From assembly GCA_963822765.1 (NCBI GenBank), contig CAWGJL010000050.1, positions 186,001 to 250,000 on the forward strand: a DNA stretch of 64,000 bases, in the 5' to 3' direction. The position numbers and the translations under genes were made by a program. A model generated the notes under the pieces. It saw only the letters and a list, made by a program, of their open reading frames with translations, was not told the origin of the DNA and searched no databases. The stretch comes from Palsa-504 sp963822765. GTDB taxonomy: Bacteria > Actinomycetota > Actinomycetes > Streptosporangiales > Streptosporangiaceae. Positions 15,537 to 24,429 of this stretch are shown piece after piece (the stretch's first letter is position 1; each line of letters starts with the position of its first letter).

Positions 15537-17083
15537 GCCGCGGGCACGCCGCCCGTCACGGCTTCCGTCACGGCGACGGGGCCGGCCGCCACCGCGGCAG
15601 CGGCCTCCGGCTCGAGCGCGGCGTTCCGCAGCTCCTCCAGCCTGCGCCGGGACGGCAGCAGCAGCACCGCCACCAGCGCGCCGATGCCGAACAGCGCCGC
15701 GGAGACCGAGAACGCCACGACGTAGCCGTGCACCGCGGCCGTGGCCGGGGCCAGCGGCCCGGTGTGGTGCGCGGTCAGGTAGCTGGCCGTCGCGGTGAGC
15801 GCCACCGTGCTCAGCGCCGCGGTCCCGATCGAACCGCCCACCTGCTGCATGGTGTTGACCAGCGCCGAAGCCACGCCCGAGTCGCGCCGGGCGACTCCCG
15901 CGGTCGCGGTGTTGATCGCGGGGGAGAAGATCATGCCGAAGCCCAGGCCCATGACCACCAGGGCCGGCACCACGCTGACCAGGTAGCTGGAGGTCACGGT
16001 GAGCTGGGTCAGGTAGGCCATCGCGCCGCCGCCGAACAGCATGCCGGTCACGATCAGCGCCCGCGGCCCGACCCGCGGCAGCAGCACGATGCTGGAGGTG
16101 TTCGAGGCCAGCAGGATGCAGCCGATCATGGGCAGGAAGGCCAGCCCGCTGGTCACCGGGCTGTAGCCCTTGACCTCCTGCAGGTAGTAGGTGAGGAACA
16201 AGAAGACGCCGAACACCGCGATCCCGGTCAGCCCGACCGAGATGTAGGAGCCGCCCCGGGCCCGGTCCAGGATCACCCGCAGCGGCAGCAGGGGGTGGCT
16301 GACCCGGCTTTCCGCGAACGCGAACGCGGTCAGCAGGAGCACCCCGCCGACCAGCGAGCCGATGGTCAGGCCGGCGGTCCAGCCGGCCAGTTCGGCGTGG
16401 GAGAACCCGAAGACGAGGGCGAACAGCCCGGCCGAGGCGAGCACGGTGCCCGCCCAGTCCATCTGCGGCCGGGTTTCCGGCTTGTTGGTCCGCATGTAGA
16501 CCACCGCGCCGGCCACCGCGATCGCGGCGAAGAACAGGTTGACGTACAGCGTCCAGCGCCAGGAGAAGTACTGGGTGAGGACGCCGCCGAGGATGAGGCC
16601 CACGGCCCCGCCGCCGCCCGCGACGGACCCGAACACGCCGAACGCCCGGCCGCGCTCGCGCGGGTCCCGGAACGTGCTGACCAGGGTGCCCAGGGCGGAC
16701 GGGGCGAGAATGGCGCCGAAGACGCCCTGCAGCGTCCGCGCGGCCACCAGCATCTCGAACGACGTGGCGGCGCCCCCGAGCGCCGAGGAGAGCGCGAACC
16801 CGACCAGGCCGGTGATGAAGACCCGCTTGCGGCTGAAGATGTCGCCCAGCCGCCCGCCGAGCAGCAGCAGGCTGCCGAACGCCAGCGCGTAAGCGGTCAC
16901 CACCCACTGCCGGTCCCCGTTGGGGAAGCCCAGGGCGCGCTGCGCCGACGGCAGCGCGATGTTCACCACGGTGGAGTCCAGCACCACCATGAGCTGGGCG
17001 ATGGCCACGATGACCAGGATCAGCCACCGGTGCTCGCTTTCCGCCGGATGATGACGGCCGGCGACGGGTGTGACGGATGCCAT
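15470..17083 (-). CDS. MFS drug transporter, DHA2 (14-TM, EmrB/QacA) family
   Basis: 537 residues with about 14 hydrophobic segments. LMVVLDSTVVNIALPSAQRA is the DHA2 motif D1 region, GGRLGDIFSRKRVF is motif A and ARTLQGVFGAILAPSALG is motif B/C-like. It is 6 bp downstream of a MarR gene in the same direction, the classical arrangement of a ligand-induced multidrug efflux operon. The proton-driven antiport role is known for the family and the substrate is unknown. Confidence 0.93.
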   Translation of the reverse strand: MASVTPVAGRHHPAESEHRWLILVIVAIAQLMVVLDSTVVNIALPSAQRALGFPNGDRQWVVTAYALAFGSLLLLGGRLGDIFSRKRVFITGLVGFALSSALGGAATSFEMLVAARTLQGVFGAILAPSALGTLVSTFRDPRERGRAFGVFGSVAGGGGAVGLILGGVLTQYFSWRWTLYVNLFFAAIAVAGAVVYMRTNKPETRPQMDWAGTVLASAGLFALVFGFSHAELAGWTAGLTIGSLVGGVLLLTAFAFAESRVSHPLLPLRVILDRARGGSYISVGLTGIAVFGVFLFLTYYLQEVKGYSPVTSGLAFLPMIGCILLASNTSSIVLLPRVGPRALIVTGMLFGGGAMAYLTQLTVTSSYLVSVVPALVVMGLGFGMIFSPAINTATAGVARRDSGVASALVNTMQQVGGSIGTAALSTVALTATASYLTAHHTGPLAPATAAVHGYVVAFSVSAALFGIGALVAVLLLPSRRRLEELRNAALEPEAAAAVAAGPVAVTEAVTGGVPAAQSGKSTGPMSANTSPGPGLSG

Positions 17084-17089
17084 GACGAG

Positions 17090-17545
17090 CTATACCCCCA
17101 GGTGAGAAGCGTTGCTGATGAGCTGTTCTGATGCCCCGGCCAGGCTGTCGAGCAGGCGGAGGAAGGTCTCCCGGTCCGCCTCGCTCAGCGCCCCGAAGAT
17201 CTGCTTGAGCAGCCGTTCCCGCGTGGCGTTCGCCACGTCCAGGCCGGCCTCGCCCGCGTCGGTGATCGCGACCAGCTTGGCCCGGCGATCGGTGGGATCG
17301 GGCAGGCGTTCGGCCATGCCCGCCCGCTCCAGCCCGTCGACGATGTCGGTGATGGTGTGCGGGGAAAGACCGAGGTCGGCGGCCAGCACGTTCTGCCTGG
17401 TCGGCCCCTGCTCGTGGAGCCGCCGGAGGACCTTGGTGCGAGCCATCGACAGGCCGCATCCGTTCATCTCGTCGTTGACGGCCCGGAACATCCGGTGATG
17501 GAACGCGAGGTACCGCTCACCAACCTGCTCAGGTGTAATCATCAC
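17090..17545 (-). CDS. MarR family repressor of the MFS operon
   Basis: 151 residues. SMARTKVLRRLHEQGPTRQN, LGLSPHTITDIVDGLERAGM and the wing DPTDRRAKLVAITDAG form the winged helix-turn-helix. The C-terminal helix DRETFLRLLDSLAG completes the MarR dimer fold. It is the first gene of the operon with the transporter. A dyad at 17610-17620 upstream is a plausible operator, suggesting autoregulation. Confidence 0.92.
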   Translation of the reverse strand: MMITPEQVGERYLAFHHRMFRAVNDEMNGCGLSMARTKVLRRLHEQGPTRQNVLAADLGLSPHTITDIVDGLERAGMAERLPDPTDRRAKLVAITDAGEAGLDVANATRERLLKQIFGALSEADRETFLRLLDSLAGASEQLISNASHLGV

Positions 17546-17609
17546 TGGCCCCTCTGCTATTCACCGACGCCGGCCCGCCCTCAAGCTGACGAACCTCACG
17601 TTGACACAT

Positions 17610-17620
17610 CTCATAATGAG
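17610..17620. promoter_or_regulatory. candidate operator upstream of MarR/MFS operon
   Basis: CTCATAATGAG is a perfect dyad with a central A, 65 bp upstream of the MarR start. A partial repeat (GAGCCTCACTA) follows. The spot is AT-rich for this genome, as expected for a promoter. Confidence 0.5.
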
Positions 17621-17681
17621 GAGCCTCACTATTTTATTTCCGGTCCCGCGGCCCGCATAAGGCCCCGAATAAACTGCACGG

Positions 17682-18293
17682 GTGCCGAGCCGAGCCGAGA
17701 TCGTCACCTTCGACGACTCCCCGCCGCCGCCGGGCGCCGAGTCGTGGGTGCCCGGCGCCGCCCCGTCGACCGGCATCGAGGTCGCCGAGGCCGACCCCGC
17801 CTGGCCGCGGTGGTACGACGACCTGGCCGGCCGGATCCGCCAGGCCCTGGACTGGCGGGCGCTGCAGCTCGAGCACGTGGGCTCCACCTCGGTACCGGGA
17901 CTGGCGGCCAAGCCCGTCATCGACATCGACCTGACCGTGGCCGATCCCGGCCGCGAGCAGGACTACGTGCCGCCCCTGGAACGGATCGGGTTCCGGCTGG
18001 TCATCCGCGAGCCCTGGTGGTACGGCCACCGCGCCCTGGTCGCCGATGGCCCGCGCTGCAACCTGCACGTCTTCGGCTTCGACAGCCCCGAGCCGCTCCG
18101 CCACCGGATCTTCCGCGACTGGCTCCGCGGCACCCCCGAGGACCGCGACCGCTACGCCGCCGCCAAACGCCAGGCCGCCGCCGCCGCCAACGCCAGCGGC
18201 GAGCACGTCATGCAGTACAACGCCCGCAAACAGCAGGTCCTCCGCGACATCTACCACCGAGCCTTCCTCGCCACCGGCCTCCTCGACCCCTAA
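17682..18293 (+). CDS. GrpB family (UPF0157) nucleotidyltransferase-fold protein
   Basis: 203 residues, GTG start. LQLEHVGSTSVPGLAAKPVIDIDLTV is the family hallmark (GSTSVPGL followed by KPIIDI). WWYGHRALVADGPRCNLHVFGFDSPE, RHRIFRDWLR and YNARKQQVLRDIYHRAF complete the domain. These small proteins have a nucleotidyltransferase fold and no firmly known reaction. The first 30 residues are extra relative to the family. Confidence 0.9.
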   Translation: MPSRAEIVTFDDSPPPPGAESWVPGAAPSTGIEVAEADPAWPRWYDDLAGRIRQALDWRALQLEHVGSTSVPGLAAKPVIDIDLTVADPGREQDYVPPLERIGFRLVIREPWWYGHRALVADGPRCNLHVFGFDSPEPLRHRIFRDWLRGTPEDRDRYAAAKRQAAAAANASGEHVMQYNARKQQVLRDIYHRAFLATGLLDP

Positions 18294-18332
18294 CCCGCGG
18301 CACCCGCCTCCGTCCCCTCACACCCGGCGCTG

Positions 18333-18362
18333 AACGAAGTGAACCTGGACGTTCACCTCGTT
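18333..18362. terminator. inverted repeat between GrpB-like gene and RHH gene
   Basis: Arms AACGAAGTGAAC and GTTCACCTCGTT are 11/12 complementary around a 6-base loop CTGGAC. The hairpin lies 40 bp after the GrpB-like stop and 60 bp before the ribbon-helix-helix gene. It could be a terminator without a U-tract or an operator. Confidence 0.45.
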
Positions 18363-18391
18363 AAACCCGGCCCCGGGCGGCTACTAGACTA

Positions 18392-18403
18392 CTAGAGCTC
18401 TAG
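18392..18403. promoter_or_regulatory. 12-bp palindrome upstream of RHH gene
   Basis: CTAGAGCTCTAG is perfect and is preceded by CTACTAGACTA and followed by TTTGCTAGC, giving several CTAG half-sites within 30 bp of the GTG start. Ribbon-helix-helix proteins typically bind their own promoter at such short dyads. Confidence 0.5.
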
Positions 18404-18421
18404 TTTGCTAGCATCAGCCTC

Positions 18422-18601
18422 GTGGGTGACGAGGATGTCAAGCAGTTCAACGTGTACCTGCCCGTCGGGCTGATCAAGCGGATCAAGCACCGGGCCATCG
18501 AGTCGGAGATGTCACTGTCGGCGCTGGTCACCGAGGCGCTGACCGGATACCTCGACGACACCCGCGGGAAGCAGCAGCAACCACCTGGAAAGGAGACCTG
18601 A
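18422..18601 (+). CDS. ribbon-helix-helix (CopG-like) DNA-binding protein
   Basis: 59 residues from GTG 18422. VKQFNVYLPVGLIKRIKHRA is the strand plus first helix and ESEMSLSALVTEALTGYLDD the second helix, a ribbon-helix-helix fold. No toxin is adjacent; instead a VOC-like gene starts 1 bp after the stop. It may be an orphan antitoxin or a repressor of the downstream unit. Confidence 0.75.
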   Translation: MGDEDVKQFNVYLPVGLIKRIKHRAIESEMSLSALVTEALTGYLDDTRGKQQQPPGKET

Positions 18602-18602
18602 C

Positions 18603-19097
18603 ATGGCGACCGAGGGGATCGAGGCCGTGTTCCTGGAGACCCGTAACTGGGGCAAGGCCGCAAAGTTCTTCCAGGCGCTGGGCTTCGAGCTGGAATTCGC
18701 CACCGACCATGCCTCTGGCCAGCTCCGCAACGGCGAGGGCCCGTACGTCTTCATCGCCGAAGTCCCCGAAGACTCCGAGCCCGGGGTCGCTGGGCCTGCT
18801 GTGCGTGCTCGGCGCCGTCTCGTTCGTCGCTGCCCTGGCGATCGAGGTGTCATCCCGCCGTCGCAGTTCGGCCGCTCCAACCCGCTCACCTACGCCCTGC
18901 TGATCCTGGCCGGGGTCCTCGCCATCGGCATCGTCCCGCCTCTGCTCATGGACCGCCTGCGCAGGCCCGGCTGCGAAAGCCGCACGCCGACGGCCACGCT
19001 CACCACCGGCCGCCCGCCCGTGACGGACCCGCGGCCTGGAGCACACCCGGCCGCGCCCACCGGCGGCCTGCCGCTTCGGCAGGACAACTATGGGTAA
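18603..19097 (+). pseudogene. truncated VOC protein joined to a membrane-protein fragment
   Basis: The first 60 residues (GIEAVFLETRNWGKAAKFFQALGFELEFAT, YVFIAEVPEDSEP) are the N-terminal half of a vicinal-oxygen-chelate (glyoxalase-like) domain. After about base 18785 the homology stops and a different frame gives LGLLCVLGAVSFVAALAIEV, a transmembrane helix. The original frame then yields NPLTYALLILAGVLAIGIVPPLL, a second helix. This looks like a junction between a broken VOC gene and the 3' part of a two-helix membrane protein that itself carries a frame break. No intact product is likely. Confidence 0.6.
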
Positions 19098-19396
19098 GCG
19101 CATCCATGCCTGAGCCATGCGGATCGAGGTCGTCATACCGACCGTCGCGACGGATGTCACGCGGATATGGCGCTGTGCGAGTTTACGCTCGTCGGACTCG
19201 GCGCAGTAGCGGAAATAGTCCGTGTCAGCTCACGCTTTCCCATTGACGGATTGCAATCTCGTTGACGCTGACCGGAGGCGTAACGCTGGGCTTGCAGCGC
19301 TCATCGTCACGAGCAATCGTGACCACCCCGGGTTTCATTCGGTCCCGGCACCGCATGATCTGGAATTAAGCCGCCGCAACGGGGTAGCTGACCGCC

Positions 19397-19570
19397 GTGG
19401 CAACCAGAACCATAGCCGGGTACGCCATTCCCGGCATCATCGTGTTCTTCTTCTGGGTGGTCATTGTCGTTCTGGCCATCATCCTGCTGGCGGCTATCGT
19501 GCACTGGGCCGGCGGCGGCGCCCTCAACGTCAGGCTCGGTCACTTCGATCTGGACGTCGGCTTCACCTGA
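19397..19570 (+). CDS. small single-span membrane protein
   Basis: 57 residues from GTG 19397. A hydrophobic stretch of about 30 residues (GIIVFFFWVVIVVLAIILLA) is followed by HWAGGGALNVRLGHFDLDVGF. Its frame is fully open and the composition is clearly that of a membrane protein. I do not recognise the family. The region 19098-19396 shows nothing else I can support. Confidence 0.5.
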   Translation: MATRTIAGYAIPGIIVFFFWVVIVVLAIILLAAIVHWAGGGALNVRLGHFDLDVGFT

Positions 19571-19793
19571 TCGCATCCGCCCCGCGGTCGCGTCGTCGCC
19601 CCGGTGAGGGCGCGACCGCACCGAACCTGCCCCGCACCTCCCGCACCCGGCCCCGATGAGAAATGTGCATTTTTGTCGGGGTATGCGTTTAAGGTCGGGC
19701 TGCCCGGGTAGCGGAACCCGCCGTGTCGGCGGTTCCCGCTTGCCCAGCCGCCGCCGGCTCGTCACGTCACCGGCGGACTGGAGAGGGCACGTC

Positions 19794-22276
19794 ATGGTCA
19801 GACGGCGTATGCGCACCTTCCTGGCGGTTACGGCCTCGGCCGCCGTCGCCCTGATCTGGGCGGGCACGGCCACAGCCGGCGCGCAGACGGTGCAGCCAGC
19901 GGACACCCCGGCCGCCGTGTCCCGGCCGTCCCCGGGGCGGGCGCGTCCCCCACCATCTCCGCCACCTCCCAGCTGTCCGAACGCCGCTACGTGGCCGCGG
20001 GCACCCAGGCCTACGTGGTCGGGGTGGAGGACGGCACGTTCCCGCCGATCGGCTGGCACATCACCGGCCAGATGGGCGGGGTGTTCACCCCGCCGATCAA
20101 GCTGCTCGACGGGCTGTGGTTCGGGCTGTCCGGAAGCTGGCTGGACGCGGCCACCACGTACACCACCGGGCCCGGCTTCGTCCGGATGACCTTCCCGGTG
20201 ACCGACGGCGTGCAGCCGACCCTCACCGAGTTCGCCCCGGACGGGCTGTCCGCGGTGCTGTTCGGCCTCACCCTGGTCCCGGTGAAGGGCAGCGCCACCA
20301 CCGTGCCCGTGACCGCCGACGCGCACAGCGAGGTCAGCCGCGGCCTATCCGTGGGGATCGGCACCACCCCGACCTGGGACCAGTTCAACAACCAGAACAC
20401 GGTCTCCGCGGCCCAGGGCGTCATCACCTTCAACCAGGAAAAGACCCCGTGGTACGCCGAAGTAGGGTCGGCCACCGCCCCGGCCAGCACCGCCACCGGA
20501 TCCGGTGACTGGGGGCCGACCTCGCCCACCGACCAGGCCACCTTCGGCACCAAGGGCGAAGGCGGCCAGCTGACCTGGAACCTGGCCGTCCCCGCCGCCG
20601 GCCGCACCCTGTGGCTGGGCGTATCCGGCTCCCAGAACGGCTCGGCCAGCGCCAGCCAGGCGCTGCGGCAAGCCCTGGCCAACCCGGCCGCCCTGCTGGA
20701 CAGCAAGATCTCCGAGCGGGACGGCGTAGCCGCCCAGACCAGCCTGCAGGTCCCGGACTCCAGCGTCCAGCAGGCCCTGCTGTGGAGCAAGCTCAACCTG
20801 GCCGACCTCAACCGGACGATCGAGAACGCCGCCATCCGCGACGTCAAGGCCGGCACCGTCTACCCGGCCCCGCTGGCCACCGTGCCGAGCCTGTCGGCCA
20901 TCGACGCGGCCTACCCCGACTACGCCGAGTTCTTCGGCACCGACGGCGCCTACAGCACCTACGGCCTGGCCGTCAGCGGCCAGTGGCAAACCGCCGCCAA
21001 CTGGCTGAACGCCATGCGCACGGTGTCCGAGATCGAGAACGGCGGCACCGGCAAGGTCGTCCACGAGGTGACCGCCACCGGCGCGGTCTACTTCGGCGAC
21101 AACTCCGATCCCGGCGACATCAACGAGACCGCCCAGTTCGCCATCGCCGCCGACCTGACCTGGCGATGGTCCGGCGACAACGCGGTCCTGGCCGGCAACT
21201 ACAAGTTCATCGCCGCGGGCGAGCGCTACCTGGCCAGCCTGGCCACCGGTCCCGGCCACCTGTGGCCGGTCGGCGACGGCATCGTGGAGAACCCCTCCCT
21301 GGGCGGTGAGGCGCTGGACGTAGCGTCGGAGACCATCCAGGCCCTGGGCGCGCTCCATGACATGGCCGTGGCCATGCACGACAGCGCCACCGCGAGCTGG
21401 GCCGCCCAGCGCCAGAACGCCATGCTCAAGGCGTTCGGCCAGTGGTGGATCAAGAGCCAGAACCTGTACGCCGACTCGATGTGCGCGGCCGCCTCATCCG
21501 CCGCCGGCTCCAGCTGCACCGCGGCCGGCCAGCAGCTCCAGCAGCGCTGGTGGACCAGCGTCGCCCCGATGGAGCAGGGCATCGCCCCGGTTCCCCATGC
21601 CGACGCCGCCCTGAACCAGCTGGAGACCCCCACCTTCACCGGCTCCTGCGGCCTGTTCGTGGACGGCGTGGGCGGCCCGATGGGCGCCAGCGGCCAGAGC
21701 TGCTACCTGGTCAACACCGGCGCCCTGGCCGTCGGCGAGGCCAACTACGGCCGCCTGCCCCAGGCCATCACCGACATGGACAAGATCGCCGGCCAGCTCA
21801 CCGCCGAGATGCCCGGCGCCCTGCCCGAACTGGCCGCCAGCGCCCAGTACAACCCCTTCGAGGCCCTCACCAGCCGGGCCAACGTGATGCAGGCCTGGTC
21901 CGGTTACGGCCTGCTGTGGACCGTGGTCAACGACCTGCTCGGCGTCACCCCCGACGCCCCGGCCGGCTCGGTCGCCGTCGTCCCCGAGGTCCCGTCCTCC
22001 TGGCCCGCCATGTCGGTCGGCAACCTGCACGTCGGCGCCAGCACCCTGGCCGAGACCGCCACCCGCCACGGCGCCGCCTACCGCACCGAGGTGACCGGCG
22101 CCCAGAACCTGACCCTCACCATCGGCACCGTCCTGGCCCCCGGCGCCACCGTCCACTCCGTCACCCTGAACGGCGCCCACGTCTCCTACCACCTGGTCAC
22201 CACCCACCGCGGCACCGCCGTCGAGGTCACCGTGACCCACCCCGCCGCCACCGAAGTCCTCGCCGTGGAAGCGTGA
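19794..22276 (+). CDS. secreted (alpha/alpha)6 six-hairpin glycosidase-like protein, 5' frame break
   Basis: A signal peptide starts at ATG 19794: MVRRRMRTFLAVTASAAVAL, then IWAGTATAGAQ. The body of 761 residues is in another frame, continuous from TISATSQLSERRYVAAGTQA; the shift lies near 19915-19925 in a Pro-rich stretch. Residues 1-250 of the body are beta-rich. About 270-640 contain LLWSKLNLADLNRTIENAAI, YSTYGLAVSGQWQTAANWLN and GDGIVENPSLGG, an all-helical glycosidase-like toroid of the amylo-glucosidase/rhamnosidase clan. A C-terminal beta domain follows. Substrate and catalytic acids are not certain. The frame break would block export unless it is an assembly error. Confidence 0.65.
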
Positions 22277-22418
22277 CGGGCCCCGCGGGTTCGAGAACGA
22301 TCACTACGAAGCGATCACGCACGATCACTGCCAAACGATCAGAATGTAGCCTGACGGAGATATCAGCCATGTCCGTCAAAGCCGGGCAATCCCTCGCCGC
22401 GACGAAGGCAGATCCTTC

Positions 22419-24246
22419 ATGGAGGCCATGATGGTCGCTAGACCCCTACTCCTCGCTGGCGCTGGCAGCCTACTGGTGGCCAGCGTGGCGTTCGCAAGCC
22501 CGGCGCTGGCCGCGCGCTGGCAGGCACTGCGCTGGCCAGCCCTGCGGCACCGTCCTGCCAGGGAGCCCCGCCGCCGCGACCCGCATCGCGGCCACGACGG
22601 CGACGTTCAACGCGATCGAGGCGAAAATCGCCGCCGGAACCCGCTCCGGCTGCGGTTTCCCGGATCCGACCGCGCAGGAAGACATCGTCGACTACGGCCT
22701 GAACAACCTGTGGCAGAAGGGGATCGACGGTGCGTGCGTGACCGTGGCTTACGTGGTCACCAACCCCGACCCGGGCCTCGCGACGTCACTGGCGGCCTAT
22801 GACACCGCGATGGACCTGCCCCCGGCGAACATCACCGACATGGCCCTGCCGGCGCCGACCGACCCGGCCGCGGTCTGCCAGATCGAGTGCAGCACCGGCG
22901 AAGACCGCCTCGACTCCGAAGCCATCCACTCGATGGCGCCCTACGCGAACATCCTGTTCGTCCACCCGCCGGTGCCGGAGACCGTCGGCATGCAGGGCTG
23001 GCCGGAGGTGGCCCAGGCCATCAAGATGATCGCCGACCAGCACCTGGCCGACGTCATCACGGTGAGCCTCGGCGACGGCGAGAACGACTTCATCAACGAC
23101 CCGACCAACCCGGGGGCCAGCCAGGCGGCGGCGATTCACTCGCTGGATCCGGCGTTCCTCGACGCCGCCGCGCACAACGTCCCGGTGCTGTTCGCGTCCG
23201 GTGACTGCGGCCCGACCGATCCCACGGTCCTCAACGACACCGGCCAGTGCACCCCGCCGATCGGCGTGACCGCGGGTCACCCGGTCGACAACCCGTGGGT
23301 CACCGCGGTCGGCGGCACCATCCCCAACGCCGGCCTGGCCACCGTGGCCGCCGCACCGCCCCGGACGCGCTGTGGACCGCCCGGAACAACAACTCCGACG
23401 CGGAGGGCGCCGGCGTCTCCACCGTCTACCCCAAGCCGTCGTGGCAGCAGGGCATCCCCGCGCTGAACGGCGTCACCGGCCGGGCCGATCCCGACATCGC
23501 GATGGATGCCACGACGGCACCTCGCAGGCATCGCCCACCTTCGCGGGCATTCTCGCGCTGGCCACCCAGCTCCGGGGGGCCGACCTGGGCCCGGTGAACC
23601 CGGCCCTGGCGGCGATCGGACCGCGCGGCGCGGCGGCCGGGATCATCGACGTCCCGGCTGGTTACACGAACACCGCCTACGGCGTCACCGGCTTGTCCAC
23701 CGCGACCGGCTACGACCTCGCCTCGGGCTGGGGCACCATCTACGCGCCGGACTTCGTCCCCGCCCTGGTCGGGCAGATCAACCGGCAGTTCGGTCCGTTC
23801 CAGCCGAGCCAGCAGGCCCAAGCCGCGCTGAACCAGCTGCGGGCCCACATCAGCACCTCGGCGCGATCGTGGCCACCGGTAAGACGGTCACGATCACCGG
23901 CAACGGGTTCATCCCGGGCCGGACGCCGAACGGCACCAGCGTCCTGGACGGCTTCGGCGTGTTCCCGCCGCTGCCCGGGCAGTTCGGCGTGACGGGCCCC
24001 CCGTTCGCCGACCCGACCTCGACGGTGCCGGGCCAGACCTGGGACGACGTGACGGTGACCGTAACCGGTACCGGGCACCACACGACGGTCAAAGCACCGG
24101 TCGTGACGGGCCCGGACGGTAACGGCCAGGTCCAGGTCAGCATCGACACGACCGGGATGGCGGCCGGCGCGTACACGGTGACGATCACCGGCCGCGTCCT
24201 GACCCAGGCCATCACGTTCCTGGTCGTGCCCTTCCCCTTCGGCTGA
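22419..24246 (+). pseudogene. S53 family (sedolisin/kumamolisin-like) peptidase, multiply frameshifted
   Basis: A signal peptide is visible at 22419 (MVARPLLLAGAGSLLVASVA). Catalytic pieces follow in several frames: GEDRLDSEAIHSMAPYANI carries the Glu and Asp of the triad, LFASGDCG the oxyanion Asp, and DGTSQASPTFAG the GTSxxxP nucleophile Ser. The C-terminal part (VTITGNGFIPGRTPNGT, TVKAPVVTGPDGNG) looks like Ig/IPT-type beta domains. Frame changes are needed near 22510-22565, 23345-23360, 23508-23515 and 23850-23865. All key residues survive, so decay is recent or the breaks are sequence errors. Repaired, it would be a secreted acid-active serine-carboxyl peptidase. Confidence 0.8.
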
Positions 24247-24429
24247 TCCGGCCCGCCGCTGACAACCCCCGGGGGAACGCGCTGCATAACCCGCGCCGCG
24301 TTCCCCGGGGTTAGGTCGCGGCTGACGGTGACCGTCCAGGTATGGCACCCATCCGAGCCGGGCGGCGGCTGACGTCGCTCCGTGCTCGGCGCGCCGTCGC
24401 GGCCTGGTCCGGGCTTCTACGCTGGGTCC

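Noticed and set aside
15398..17131. Plus-strand frame of 577 residues opposite the MFS transporter
   Set aside because: Composition is typical of antisense frames (RGPxAGQ repeats) and it has no start signal or domain.
14940..17459. Minus-strand frame of 839 residues across the MFS and MarR genes
   Set aside because: Its sequence is an alternative frame of the MFS gene with Arg/Gly/Pro bias and no conserved motif.
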